Shown piece by piece: positions 15,229 to 24,351 of a stretch of 64,000 nt of DNA; the stretch's first letter is position 1, and the number at the start of each line of letters is the position of its first letter. This stretch comes from Burkholderiales bacterium (GTDB lineage Bacteria > Pseudomonadota > Gammaproteobacteria > Burkholderiales > Burkholderiaceae), in the NCBI GenBank assembly GCA_026225235.1, contig JAMFSK010000114.1, positions 360,174 through 424,173 on the forward strand, written 5' to 3'. The position numbers and the translations under genes are program-made. Below the pieces are notes generated by a model. The model saw only the letters and a list, made by a program, of their open reading frames with translations. It was not told the origin of the DNA and did no database searches.

Positions 15229-15957
15229 TCAGGCTCCCAGATAGACGGCGCGCACCGCTTCGTCGCCGCCGAAGGTTTGCATGTCGTCACCCGACATGAC
15301 GATTTCCCCATGAGCAATCACATAGGCGCGATCCGCGATGGCCGTCGCCTGGTGAAAGCTCTGTTCTGCGATCAGCACCGTGAGGCCCCGATTCTCTTTC
15401 AGTTCGCGGATCTGCTGGATGGTCTGTTTGACGATCGCGGGCGCGAGACCGACCGACGGTTCATCGATTAGCAAAAGCGACGGCTCGATCATCAGCGCGC
15501 GCGCAATGGCCACCATCTGCTGCTGACCGCCACTCATGGTGCCCACCAGTTGCGAGGCGCGCTCGCCGAGTATCGGAAACGTCGCATAGACATAATCGAG
15601 ATTGCGCGCCAGCACCGCCCTCGCCGCCTTGCGGTAGGCACCGAGCAGGAGGTTCTCGCGCACGCTCAGGTTGCCGAACAGACGCCGGCCCTCCGGCACG
15701 ACGCCAATGCCGATGTCGACAATTGCCTCGGTCGGCATCTCGTGCAGCGGCCACTCGACGCCGTCGTGCGTCAGCACGATGGTGCCCGAGCGCACCCGCA
15801 CGATACCGAGGATGGCCTTGATCAATGTCGATTTGCCGTTGCCATTGGTGCCGAGCAAGGCGGCCATATGGCCCGACGGTACGTCGAGCGACACTTTATG
15901 CAGGACGCTCACGGTGCCGTACCCGGCCACCACGTCGCGAATCGTCAGGCTAGTCAC
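15229..15957 (-). CDS. livF: Liv-type ABC transporter ATPase (LivF family)
   Basis: A 242-residue ABC ATPase: Walker A GTNGNGKST near residue 37, signature MSGGQQQMVAIARAL near 138, Walker B LLLIDEPSVGL near 158, and an H-loop near 190. The PEGRRLFGNLSVRENL stretch is characteristic of LivF. It overlaps the livG stop by eight bases. It is one of two ATPases powering the hydrophobic amino-acid transporter (HAAT) family importer encoded here. The substrate is probably an aromatic or carboxylic compound of the linked catabolic pathway, not leucine; that is inferred from the neighbours. Confidence 0.9.
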   Translation of the reverse strand: MTSLTIRDVVAGYGTVSVLHKVSLDVPSGHMAALLGTNGNGKSTLIKAILGIVRVRSGTIVLTHDGVEWPLHEMPTEAIVDIGIGVVPEGRRLFGNLSVRENLLLGAYRKAARAVLARNLDYVYATFPILGERASQLVGTMSGGQQQMVAIARALMIEPSLLLIDEPSVGLAPAIVKQTIQQIRELKENRGLTVLIAEQSFHQATAIADRAYVIAHGEIVMSGDDMQTFGGDEAVRAVYLGA

Positions 15958-16690
15958 CGATGTAGGCCCTCTGGACTTCGGGATGCTGGACGATATCGGC
16001 AGGGGCGCCGCTCGCGATCAGCTTTCCCGACACAATACACAGCACGCGCTCCGAAAATCGCATGATCGCGCGCATGATGTGCTCGATCATGATGACCGTA
16101 ATACCTCTCGCGGCCAGTGCAAACAAGATCTCGAGCACCTCGTCCACTTCGTCGGACGACAGGCCGGCCATGGCCTCGTCCGATACGAGCAACCGAGGGT
16201 TGACCGCCAGCGCGCGGGCCAGTTCGAGCTTGCGCAGCTCGATCTGCGACAGCGCCCGGCACCCATCGTCCGCCTTCGCCCCCAGGCCGAGGCTTACGAG
16301 GATACGCATCGCGGCGTCACGCAGCGGTTCGTCGCTCTGTTCGTTTCGGGGCGCGCTCTGTCTCGACCCATATTCAAGCGGCACATACAGGTTCTCGATC
16401 ACCGTCATGCCGTGAAAGGGCTGCGGAATCTGAAAGGTCCGCGCCAGCCCTCGACGCGCGCGCTGATGCGGCGCGAGCCGCGTCACGTCTTCTCCGCCGA
16501 ACACGATCTGGCCCGTCTCGGGCCTGAGTCGTCCCGCAATGCAATTGATCAGCGTGGTCTTGCCCGAGCCGTTCGGGCCGATGATCCCGATCCGTTCACC
16601 GGCCGCGATATCGAGCGAGATATCGGAAAGTGCGACAAAGTTGCCAAAGCGCTTGCTCACGTTCTGCACACGAAGCAGGGATTCGCTCAT
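15950..16690 (-). CDS. livG: Liv-type ABC transporter ATPase (LivG family)
   Basis: A 246-residue ATPase. Walker A GPNGSGKTT is near residue 37. LARTFQIPQPFHGMTVIENL is the LivG-type Q-loop region. The signature region reads ALSQIELRKLELARALAVNP, where the usual LSGGQ is degenerate (LSQIE). Walker B is LLVSDEAMAGL. The departure from LSGGQ and the S before DEA are seen in other LivG-like paralogues but are worth noting. It overlaps both livM upstream and livF downstream by a few bases, showing tight coupling. Confidence 0.88.
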   Translation of the reverse strand: MSESLLRVQNVSKRFGNFVALSDISLDIAAGERIGIIGPNGSGKTTLINCIAGRLRPETGQIVFGGEDVTRLAPHQRARRGLARTFQIPQPFHGMTVIENLYVPLEYGSRQSAPRNEQSDEPLRDAAMRILVSLGLGAKADDGCRALSQIELRKLELARALAVNPRLLVSDEAMAGLSSDEVDEVLEILFALAARGITVIMIEHIMRAIMRFSERVLCIVSGKLIASGAPADIVQHPEVQRAYIGD

Positions 16691-17664
16691 ACGGTCCTCC
16701 GTCTGCTGGCGGCCTGCACTTCCTTACGCGGCCGTCGGCGCCGGATCAGGAGCCGATAGAGTCCACCGGGCAGAAAGACCACGCCGCCAACGAGAATCAG
16801 GCCGACCACGAGCAGGTTCACCTCCGGCGAGGCCGTTACCGTCAGCCCCTGTTCGATCAGCGACAGCAGGAAGGCGCCGATCACCGGGCCCGGCCACGAG
16901 ATCGTGCCACCCAGCAAAGGCATGGCAAGCGCCAACAAGCTGTAGTTCATATTGAAGGCGGCACTAGGATCGATGTACGACGCATAGAGCGCATACGGTG
17001 CGCCCACGGCCGCCATCATCGCGCCCGATACGGCCGTTGCCAGGCATTTGGTACGCAAGGTCGGCACACCGCACGCTTCGGCCACGGCCTCGTTGTCGCG
17101 AATCGCGCCGAAGGCACGGCCGAATCGCGAACGTTCGAAACCGCGGGCGATGGCGACCGCGCCCACTGCGAGCACCGCCATCACCACGAAGAGAAACCCG
17201 TTGTAGTTCGCGAAACCCGTCGGCGGTCCGGGCCGCACGATCGACAAGCCTTGTGCGCCGCCGACATAAGGCCAGTTGACCACCACCGACTCGAGGATGA
17301 CCGCCACGGCGATTGTCGCGATCGAATAGTAGATGCCCCTGAGCCGCACCGACAGGTACCCGACCCCAAGTCCGAGCGCTCCCCCGACGAAGGTTGCACA
17401 GAGGATCTGAACGGCGATCGGCGCACCCCACGCCTGCGAAACTGCGACCGCTATATAGGCGCCGATACCGAAGAACCCCGCCGTGCCGAAGTTGACGTAG
17501 CCCGCATAGCCACCCGCGATATTCCAGGCGGTGGCCAGCGCGATGAACTGCAGGACCACTTCACCCGTAAAGAACACAAAGGGATTGGTAATGACGCGCG
17601 TCGACACATAAGCCAGCACCAGAAGTGCGACGCAGATAATCCAGAACCACGACGGGCGTTTCAT
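16687..17664 (-). CDS. livM: Liv-type ABC transporter permease (LivM family)
   Basis: A 325-residue inner-membrane permease with about ten hydrophobic segments. It carries the LivM-type stretch GGYAGYVNFGTAGFFGIGAY near residue 50 and the ATPase-contact (EAA-like) loop FGRAFGAIRDNEAVAEACGV near 190. The open frame continues far upstream, but MKRPSWFWIICVALLVLAYV (ATG at 17664) overlaps the livH stop as ATGA, which is the expected arrangement. The C-terminus is basic (RRRRPRKEVQAASRRRTV). Confidence 0.9.
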   Translation of the reverse strand: MKRPSWFWIICVALLVLAYVSTRVITNPFVFFTGEVVLQFIALATAWNIAGGYAGYVNFGTAGFFGIGAYIAVAVSQAWGAPIAVQILCATFVGGALGLGVGYLSVRLRGIYYSIATIAVAVILESVVVNWPYVGGAQGLSIVRPGPPTGFANYNGFLFVVMAVLAVGAVAIARGFERSRFGRAFGAIRDNEAVAEACGVPTLRTKCLATAVSGAMMAAVGAPYALYASYIDPSAAFNMNYSLLALAMPLLGGTISWPGPVIGAFLLSLIEQGLTVTASPEVNLLVVGLILVGGVVFLPGGLYRLLIRRRRPRKEVQAASRRRTV

Positions 17665-18542
17665 CGCACTCTCCCGAACAAGCCAGCGGGCCGTACGGCC
17701 AGCACCACCAGCACGAGCCCGAAAGACACCGCCGTCGCCCAGGAGGCGCCGAACAGCGCCAGAACGACACTTTCCGCGATGCCGAGCAGCATGCCCGCGA
17801 GATAGGTCCCGGTGACGGAGCCCATGCCCGCGAGCACGACGACCGCGAATGCGCGACCGATATAGACGCGATCCGCCGACGGCTGCACCGGCCCGATGAC
17901 GATCATCAACGACCCGGCCACGGCGGCCGTCGCGAGCGACAAGCCAAACGCGAGCTGGCGGATGCGGCCGGGATTGATCGACAGCATCGGCAACGCGTCC
18001 TGATCGAAGCCTGCGGCCCGGATCGCACGGCCCGACATGGTGCGGCTCAGATACTGCTGCAAGGCCAGCAAGAGAATCGTGCCGCACACGAACGAAGCCA
18101 GCATCCGGTAAGGCACGCGAAATGTCCCTAACGCCAGCGCCTTGCCGATATACGGTGCCTCGACACTCTGAAAATCGATGCCATACACCATGATCAGTGC
18201 AATCTCGATCAGAAATGCGATGCCAAAGAACAACGAGAAGCTACGCAGGGGATCGACGGTCCCCCGTGATTCAAAGGCAAAGCGATAAAGCTTATAGAAA
18301 CCGATGCCCGCGACGAAAAACACCGGCGCGAGCATCAGGCCCGATAGCAAGGGATCGATGCCCCACGAGTTGAGCGTATGCACCAGCAGGGCGCCGGCCA
18401 CGACGACCGCTGGATGCGCGAGATTCGGGATCTCGAGCACGCCGAAGACGAGCGCGAGACCGCTCGCGATCGCGGCGTAGAAAGCACCGAGCAGAACGCC
18501 CGACAACAGCGAACCGATCAGCAGATGCACCGAAAATCCCAT
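17661..18542 (-). CDS. livH: Liv-type ABC transporter permease (LivH family)
   Basis: A 293-residue permease with multiple membrane helices. It starts MGFSVHLLIGSLLSGVLLG. The LivH signature includes GVLEIPNLAHPAVVVAGALL near residue 38 and the coupling loop GRAIRAAGFDQDALPMLSIN near 180. The start at 18542 lies 16 bases after the stop of the binding-protein gene. It forms a heterodimeric channel with the LivM-like protein. Confidence 0.9.
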   Translation of the reverse strand: MGFSVHLLIGSLLSGVLLGAFYAAIASGLALVFGVLEIPNLAHPAVVVAGALLVHTLNSWGIDPLLSGLMLAPVFFVAGIGFYKLYRFAFESRGTVDPLRSFSLFFGIAFLIEIALIMVYGIDFQSVEAPYIGKALALGTFRVPYRMLASFVCGTILLLALQQYLSRTMSGRAIRAAGFDQDALPMLSINPGRIRQLAFGLSLATAAVAGSLMIVIGPVQPSADRVYIGRAFAVVVLAGMGSVTGTYLAGMLLGIAESVVLALFGASWATAVSFGLVLVVLAVRPAGLFGRVR

Positions 18543-18558
18543 GATCGAATGACTCCGG

Positions 18559-19815
18559 CTAGGCGCGCGCGGCGGCGAACGGATGCTTGAACGGTGCTGA
18601 GCGATAACGATCGGGCGCAACGATCTTGAGCTTGCCCGGCTTGCGGAACTGGTCGACATCGTTGTTCGCAACTCCCTCGAACTGCGACATCAAGACGCGG
18701 TTCTCAGTCCATTCGCCCTTGGGGCCGAACCGGATGGGGCCGACGATGGTCTGCACTTCATTCGCATGCAGCCAAGCGGCGAGCGCCTTGTCGTCGGTAC
18801 CCCCGGTCGCCTCGACCGAGGCCTGGATGACCTGGCCGGCGACATACCAGTAAGGCTGGACGAAATGGCCGAGCGGGTCTACCTTGGCTGCTGCAGCTTT
18901 CTGCGCATACGCCGCCAGGAACTCGGCACTCCCGGGCTGCTGCATTTTCGGTTCGATCGAAAACAGGTCGTAGTTGACGATCCCGTTAAGGCGCGACCCC
19001 AGTGATTCGAGCAGATTGGCGTTCTGTACGCCGACCATGCCGCCACCAAACAACTGGACCGTGTCGGGCAAGCCCACCTCATCGATACCGCGCACGATCG
19101 CTGCAGACTCCGCCGGATACGAGCACACATAGACCACATCGGGCTGCGCCTGCTGAAGCGCTTGCAACAACCCGCTGAAGTCGGTGGTGTTCGCCGGGTA
19201 TTGCTGGTCGAACACCACCTGCATGCCATTGTCCTTGGCGAGCCGGCGGCCGCCATTCGCGGCGGTCTGCTGGAACTCGGCCGAAGCGGCGAGGATCGCG
19301 ACGCGCTTCAGGCCGTTTTCCTTTGCCAGCTGGAAGAAGGACTGATAGGTCAGTTGCGGATCGGGTCCCCAGGGGCCGATCGAGAAGTACCGGTCGTAGC
19401 CGATCTTCTCGTTCATCGCAATCGCGGCCATGCCGAACAGCACCCGTCCGCGCTCTTTCGCGAACGGGACAACCGGGCCTGCGACATTCGTGCCGTACGG
19501 CGAGAGCAACAAGTCGACCTTGTCGACGTCGACCAGCTTCGAGTAGATCGCGGGCGCAAGCGCGGCGTTCGACTGGTCGTCGTAAGAAACGAGTTCGACG
19601 GGGCGCCCGAGCACGCCGCCCTTAGCATTGACTGTGTCGCGCCAGACCTCCATTGCGACGAGGCCCGACTTGCCGCCCGGCCCCAGCCCGCCGGTCTGGG
19701 CGATGCTGAAGCCGATACGCAGCGGTTTCTTGTCTTGCGCGAAGACTCTGACACCCGGCAACGACGCCGCACCCAGGGTCACGATCGCACGGGTAAAGTC
19801 TCTCCTGTTCAACAT
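18559..19815 (-). CDS. Periplasmic substrate-binding protein of a Liv-type ABC importer (Peripla_BP_6)
   Basis: A 418-residue exported binding protein. The N-terminus LNRRDFTRAIVTLG with cleavage near VFAQ looks like a twin-arginine (Tat) signal. The mature start KKPLRIGFSIAQTGGLGPGG and LLSPYGTNVAGPVVPFAKER are typical of the LivK superfamily. A GGAGG site precedes the ATG at 19815; nine extra upstream codons are possible but less likely. First gene of the transporter block. Its ligand should be the growth substrate of the linked degradation genes. Confidence 0.88.
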   Translation of the reverse strand: MLNRRDFTRAIVTLGAASLPGVRVFAQDKKPLRIGFSIAQTGGLGPGGKSGLVAMEVWRDTVNAKGGVLGRPVELVSYDDQSNAALAPAIYSKLVDVDKVDLLLSPYGTNVAGPVVPFAKERGRVLFGMAAIAMNEKIGYDRYFSIGPWGPDPQLTYQSFFQLAKENGLKRVAILAASAEFQQTAANGGRRLAKDNGMQVVFDQQYPANTTDFSGLLQALQQAQPDVVYVCSYPAESAAIVRGIDEVGLPDTVQLFGGGMVGVQNANLLESLGSRLNGIVNYDLFSIEPKMQQPGSAEFLAAYAQKAAAAKVDPLGHFVQPYWYVAGQVIQASVEATGGTDDKALAAWLHANEVQTIVGPIRFGPKGEWTENRVLMSQFEGVANNDVDQFRKPGKLKIVAPDRYRSAPFKHPFAAARA

Positions 19816-19887
19816 GGCGCTCCTCCAGTTTTTATAGGGCACTCACTACGGCAAAAACCCATCGCGGGCCGTCTGGCCGCACGAGGT

Positions 19888-20766
19888 TCAGATCGTCAAT
19901 CCCGCCAGCCCTGCGACGACTTTCGCGCAGGCCAAATAATCTTCGTCGGCATAGCCGCGCGCATCTGCCGCAACCATCAGTTGTTCGACAGCCGCGCCGA
20001 GCAGCACGGGCACGCTCAGATCGCGGGCCCCTTGGGTGATCAACTGCATGTCCTTGCGCATCTGCGCGACCGTGAACGTCGGTGTGAAATCGCCCCGCTC
20101 GAGGTAGTCGGCCTTGAAACGCAGATGCGGAGAGCCAATCGCGCTCGCACCAATCGCATCGAGCGCGACCTTCGGCGTGATGCCGCCCTTCCTGCACAGC
20201 GCGTATGCCTCGCACAGACTCCCGACAAGCGTGGAGACCATCAGGTTGACGGCGAGCTTCATGACGCGGGCCTGGTCGGCATCGCCCACCGTCACGACAT
20301 TCGACGCATACGCACCGATCACCGTTTTGGCGCGCGCGAGGGCTTCGTCGGTGCCGGAAACGAAGGTCGTCAAGGTGCCCCCATGTGCGGCGGTAATCGA
20401 ACCCGACACCGGCGCGCTCACGTAGGCGAGCTTTTTGGCCTGGGTATGCCGGGCGATCGCTGACGATGCGGCGACCGAGATCGTGCTCGTCTCGATCACC
20501 AGGGTGCCGGGCTTCGCGTGGGCGAGCACGCCAGACTCGTCGGCCAGCAAAGCGAGCGCGGCGGCATCGTTCGGCAGGGACGTCGCGATGACTTCGGCTT
20601 TCGCGACTGTCTCAGGCGACGCGTCGACGATATCGAAGCCCTGCGTTCGGGCAGCCTCGCGCCGCTCCGGGCTCAGATCACTCACGGACACCGCATGCCC
20701 CGCCGCGGCCACCCGCCCTGCCATCGGCTCGCCCATCTTGCCGAATCCAATCCAGAGTACGTTCAT
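19888..20766 (-). CDS. NAD(P)-dependent beta-hydroxyacid dehydrogenase (3-hydroxyisobutyrate dehydrogenase family)
   Basis: A 292-residue two-domain dehydrogenase. The N-terminal Rossmann motif is WIGFGKMGEPMAGRVAAAGH. The substrate-binding SAPVSGSITAAHGGTLT lies near residue 115-131, and the catalytic-lysine helix MKLAVNLMVSTLVGSLCEA is near 168. The C-terminal helical domain is complete. The family reversibly oxidizes beta-hydroxyacids (3-hydroxyisobutyrate, tartronate semialdehyde). It lies between the YCII gene and the transporter genes. A second family member is at 27769-28680. The substrate is unknown. Confidence 0.85.
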   Translation of the reverse strand: MNVLWIGFGKMGEPMAGRVAAAGHAVSVSDLSPERREAARTQGFDIVDASPETVAKAEVIATSLPNDAAALALLADESGVLAHAKPGTLVIETSTISVAASSAIARHTQAKKLAYVSAPVSGSITAAHGGTLTTFVSGTDEALARAKTVIGAYASNVVTVGDADQARVMKLAVNLMVSTLVGSLCEAYALCRKGGITPKVALDAIGASAIGSPHLRFKADYLERGDFTPTFTVAQMRKDMQLITQGARDLSVPVLLGAAVEQLMVAADARGYADEDYLACAKVVAGLAGLTI

Positions 20767-20778
20767 CGTTTTCCCGCT

Positions 20779-21108
20779 TCAGTTCGGTTTATCGGCCGTC
20801 GCGTCCGTGCTATCCGCGAGATACGGATTGCCTCGGCGCCACACCCACGGATGCACTTCGACATGCGCGAAAATGCCGGCCTCCACATAGGGGTCCGTCT
20901 GCATGAACGCTTCGATCTGCGCCTGCGACGCGGCCTCGAGGATCAGCAGCGAGCCGGCTTCCTCGCCCGCCCCATCCAGCCAGGGCCCGGTTTGCAGCAC
21001 ATGCACGCCATCAGGCGGATGATCGAGATGATCGCGGTGCCGCGCCTTCGTCTGCGCGCGCAGCGCGGCCTTACCCGGCTGGTCGGTCGCGAACACAACG
21101 AAGTACAT
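20779..21108 (-). CDS. YCII-related domain protein
   Basis: A 109-residue ferredoxin-like fold protein starting MYFVVFATDQPGKAALRAQT. A conserved His (HRDHLDHPPDGVHVLQTGPW) and an Asp (FMQTDPYVEAGIFAHVEVHPW) match the proposed His-Asp active site of YciI proteins. Start at 21108, five bases after the dioxygenase stop. YCII proteins in aromatic pathways often act as lactone isomerases or dehalogenase-like enzymes (muconolactone-isomerase fold). Next to an intradiol dioxygenase, a muconolactone-type role is plausible but unproven. Confidence 0.78.
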   Translation of the reverse strand: MYFVVFATDQPGKAALRAQTKARHRDHLDHPPDGVHVLQTGPWLDGAGEEAGSLLILEAASQAQIEAFMQTDPYVEAGIFAHVEVHPWVWRRGNPYLADSTDATADKPN

Positions 21109-21112
21109 GGCG

Positions 21113-21979
21113 TCACGCTCCGCGTGCGAGTACGAAATCGTTCTCAAGCTCCCAGAACGGTGCCTCCGTCTGCCAGTGCTGGGCATCTTCATGCGACTCG
21201 TTGAGCTTGAACGCGCGAATCAGCGAGGACTTGACGGCAAACACGACGTCGGAATCGAGGTAGGGGTCCTCCTCGTCAAACAGATGCGTCGTGAGTTTTT
21301 GATAGCCGGGGGCCGACACCATCGCGTGTACATGGGCTGGCCGATAGGGATGGCGTTCGGTCGCACGCAGCAACTCGCCGACCGGACCGTCGACCGGAAT
21401 CGGATACGACGTCGGCCGGATTGTCTTGAGAAGGAAACTGCCATCCGGGCGAGTGCGATACCAGCCACGCAGATTGTCAGCAGGCTGCGTGCTGTCCTGG
21501 ATGTCGTACATGCCATTCGAGTCCGTCTGCCAGATTTCGATCGCCGCATCTGGGATCGCCTCGCCATCCGGTCCGATCACGCGCCCATGGACCACGAGCG
21601 GTACCTCATCACCCTCGCGCCGGAGGACAGACTCGCCCCATTGCTGTTCGGGTGAACCGGGCACATAGAAGGGACCGATCACGGTCGTCTCTGTCGCGCC
21701 CTCGGGCACGCCTGCGCTGACCATATTCACGAGCGCCGAAATGCCGAGGTTGTCCGACAGCAAGATCATTTCCTGACGCTTGTCGTCGCTGATCTGACCG
21801 GTGCGCGTGAGAAAATGAATGCCCGCCATCCATTCGTCTTCGGTGAGCTTCACCTCGCGAACGAAAGCGTGCATATGCCGGATCAGGGACTGCAGCACCG
21901 CGCGCAGGCGAGGGTCGGGCGTGTTCGAATAGCGTTCGATGACGACACCCGTCAATTCGTTTTCAGTCATGTTTCTCAT
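21113..21979 (-). CDS. Intradiol ring-cleavage dioxygenase (catechol / hydroxyquinol 1,2-dioxygenase type)
   Basis: A 288-residue non-haem Fe(III) dioxygenase. The N-terminal helical dimerization domain (residues 1-100) precedes the catalytic beta-sandwich. The expected iron ligands are visible: Tyr in NGMYDIQ, Tyr in RGWYRTRPDGSF, and the two His of RPAHVHAMVSAPG. VIGPFYVPGSP is the family linker. The ATG at 21979 has GGAG seven bases upstream. It cleaves an ortho-diphenol to a muconate-type product. Its operon lacks classical catB/catC genes and instead has YCII, acyl-CoA ligase and citryl-CoA-lyase-like genes, suggesting an unusual downstream route. Confidence 0.88.
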   Translation of the reverse strand: MRNMTENELTGVVIERYSNTPDPRLRAVLQSLIRHMHAFVREVKLTEDEWMAGIHFLTRTGQISDDKRQEMILLSDNLGISALVNMVSAGVPEGATETTVIGPFYVPGSPEQQWGESVLRREGDEVPLVVHGRVIGPDGEAIPDAAIEIWQTDSNGMYDIQDSTQPADNLRGWYRTRPDGSFLLKTIRPTSYPIPVDGPVGELLRATERHPYRPAHVHAMVSAPGYQKLTTHLFDEEDPYLDSDVVFAVKSSLIRAFKLNESHEDAQHWQTEAPFWELENDFVLARGA

Positions 21980-22054
21980 AGCGGCTCCGTTTCTTGAGCA
22001 AGGGTTTAGAGGGCGTGTCGCGGAGGGGGCGGCATCGAAGAGGGATCATGATCG

Positions 22055-22852
22055 TCAGGGTGACACGCCCATCTCCCGGTCGACCAGATCCCAGATCGCA
22101 CGGCCCGATGGCGTACGCTGCTCCTCGGCGATATGGGCGATCAGACCGGCGGCGCGCGACAGCACGGCGAAGCCGCGCATCAGCGGGGCAGGGAAGCCCA
22201 TGTCGGATAGCACCGCGGCGATCGCACCCGTGGCGTTGATGGTGATATGTCGGCCAGCGTGAAGGTCGAGCGTGCGACTCAGTTCATCGAGCGCCAGGAC
22301 ATGGGCGTCGGCAATGCCGTCGCGCCGCGCGATTTCCAGCAAGGCAATCGCTCGTGGATCGTCGGGGCGATGCAGGTGATGGCCGAAGCCCGGCAACGCC
22401 GCGCGACGCGCACGGAAGTCACTGACGATCGCGACGATGCGCGCGCGCTGCGCGGCCGGCTCGCCGCAGGCAACGATGTCGACGAGCAGGTCAGCGGCCT
22501 CTTCCATGGTGCCGACGAAGCGACTACCGACCGCGAGCAGGCCCGCTGCGACGCCTGATTGCAGGTTTTCCGGCGAACTCGAATAGACCATGCGCGTGGC
22601 GATCGCGCTTGGCGTCATGCCATGCTCCATCAGGACCACCAGCACCGTGTCGAGCATGTTGCGCTCGGCGGCATCGAGCGTCCGGTCGAAGACCTGCCGG
22701 ACGAAGACATCGACAAAGCTTGCCTGCCCCATCAACTCGGTCACAAGATTGCGGTCGCGGTAGTGCACCGAATCGGTCGTATAGCGGCACAGTTGCGTGC
22801 CCGGCATCGCATGGGGCTGCCGTGAAGTCTGTGCCTGCGAGGTCTCGGTCAT
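22055..22852 (-). CDS. Citryl-CoA lyase / citrate synthase-like protein
   Basis: A 265-residue short member of the citrate synthase superfamily. ERNMLDTVLVVLMEHGMTPS, the catalytic-His region LPGFGHHLHRPDDPRAIALL near residue 155, and the C-terminal NATGAIAAVLSDMGFP with LSRAAGLIAHIAEEQ match citryl-CoA lyase annotated proteins. It lacks the full N-terminal citrate synthase domain. It overlaps the acyl-CoA ligase stop by four bases. The pair suggests CoA activation of an organic acid followed by a retro-aldol or Claisen cleavage. Confidence 0.78.
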   Translation of the reverse strand: MTETSQAQTSRQPHAMPGTQLCRYTTDSVHYRDRNLVTELMGQASFVDVFVRQVFDRTLDAAERNMLDTVLVVLMEHGMTPSAIATRMVYSSSPENLQSGVAAGLLAVGSRFVGTMEEAADLLVDIVACGEPAAQRARIVAIVSDFRARRAALPGFGHHLHRPDDPRAIALLEIARRDGIADAHVLALDELSRTLDLHAGRHITINATGAIAAVLSDMGFPAPLMRGFAVLSRAAGLIAHIAEEQRTPSGRAIWDLVDREMGVSP

Positions 22853-24348
22853 TTTGCGATCCTCCGGCGCAGGATTTCATTGCGCACAGCCGGCTTGAGG
22901 ACCTTGCCCACCGTGCTATGCGGCAACGCGTCGAAAATATGGACCTGTTTGGGCGCCTTGACCGACCCGAGCTCACGCTTGACGAGTGCGATGAGTTCGC
23001 TTTCGTCGACCGACATTCCCTCACGCACTTCGATCGCAACGTGCACCGCCTCACCCCATTTTTCGTCGGGGATGCCGACCACCGAGCAATTCGCCACGGC
23101 CGGGTGTTCGGCCACGACGACCTCGACATCGCTCGGGTAGACGTTGAAGCCGCCCGTGATGATCACGTCGCGAATACGGTCACGCAGGAAGAGATAGCCA
23201 CGTTCGTCGAACACGCCTGCGTCGCCCGTGCGAAGCCAGCCGTCGACGAGCGTCTTGCGGGTTTCGTCTTCAGCCTTGAAATAGCCAGACATCACAAGAT
23301 CGCCGCGCACCGCGATTTCGCCCTCCTCGCCTACGGGCAGCGAGACGCCGTCCGGTGAGAGGATTGCCACCTGCGTGAAGAGCGATGGACGCCCGACCGA
23401 CACCACATTCCCCCCCGTCATCTCGTGCGGCGACATATACGTGATGATCTGCGGCGCTTCGGTCTGCCCATACGAAGTGCACAGCACCGGGCCAAACACC
23501 GCTTGCGTGTCGCGAATCTGCTCGGGCCGCATCGGCGCGCCGCCATAGACGAGATACCGCAACGCGCTCAGGTTGCGGAGCGAACGGCGCTGTTCGTCGG
23601 CGAGCGCCATGATCAGGGTGGGCGGTGCGAACACCACCGAAACATGATCCCGTTCGGCAGCATCGAGCAGCGAGGACGGCTTCGGATCTGCAGGGAACAC
23701 CAGCGCCCCGCCGCTCCCGAGAACAGGCAACATATACGTCGAGGTGCCATGCGTCAGTGGGGCGGCCACCAGATAGCGATCTTCGGGCCCAAACTTGAAC
23801 TCGTGCATCTGCGTGACGATGTTGGTGTTCCACGCCCGGTAGGGTTGCATCACGCCCTTGGGTGCGCCGGTGGAACCCCCTGTGAATTTGATCGCTTGCG
23901 TCGCACTCAACGGAACGGCCGTGGACGGGTGCGGCCCCATTGCGACACGCGTGTGCGGCGGTGCCTTGCCGCGAACCTCGTCGAGCAGTCGGTAAGCCGG
24001 TGCAAACGGCGCAATTCGCGCGAGCATCGCTTCGTCGCCCAGCACGAGACGCGGGCTGATGAACTCGATGGCGCGCCTCAATTCGGGGTCGCCATTGCGC
24101 GGATTGAGCGGCACCCAGATCTTCCCGGCAGCGAGCACCGCCAGGATCGTGACGAGATGGTCGTAGCTGTTCGCGGCCCCCACGGCGACGGGTACACCTA
24201 AGTCTGGCTCAAGCTCGGTGAGGGCGGCGGCCCGCTCAAAGACCTCGCGTGCAAGGTCGTAAAACGTCGTCTCGCGGTCGCCGCAGACAACAGCGGTCCT
24301 TTGCGGGAAGCGCTGCGCGGCCCGCCAGAAGAAATCGATTGGATACAT
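22849..24348 (-). CDS. Acyl-CoA synthetase (class I adenylate-forming enzyme)
   Basis: A 499-residue AMP-dependent CoA ligase. The P-loop-like FTGGSTGAPKGVM is near residue 165, and the TSYGQTEAPQIITY motif is near 300. The hinge is WLRTGDAGVFDERGYLFLRDRIRD (from about 375), and the catalytic lysine lies in HSTVGKVLKPAV near 485. It activates a carboxylate as acyl-AMP and then acyl-CoA. The substrate cannot be read from sequence. It is coupled to the citryl-CoA-lyase-like gene (overlap) and lies three bases after the IclR gene. Confidence 0.88.
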   Translation of the reverse strand: MYPIDFFWRAAQRFPQRTAVVCGDRETTFYDLAREVFERAAALTELEPDLGVPVAVGAANSYDHLVTILAVLAAGKIWVPLNPRNGDPELRRAIEFISPRLVLGDEAMLARIAPFAPAYRLLDEVRGKAPPHTRVAMGPHPSTAVPLSATQAIKFTGGSTGAPKGVMQPYRAWNTNIVTQMHEFKFGPEDRYLVAAPLTHGTSTYMLPVLGSGGALVFPADPKPSSLLDAAERDHVSVVFAPPTLIMALADEQRRSLRNLSALRYLVYGGAPMRPEQIRDTQAVFGPVLCTSYGQTEAPQIITYMSPHEMTGGNVVSVGRPSLFTQVAILSPDGVSLPVGEEGEIAVRGDLVMSGYFKAEDETRKTLVDGWLRTGDAGVFDERGYLFLRDRIRDVIITGGFNVYPSDVEVVVAEHPAVANCSVVGIPDEKWGEAVHVAIEVREGMSVDESELIALVKRELGSVKAPKQVHIFDALPHSTVGKVLKPAVRNEILRRRIAK

Positions 24349-24351
24349 GGC

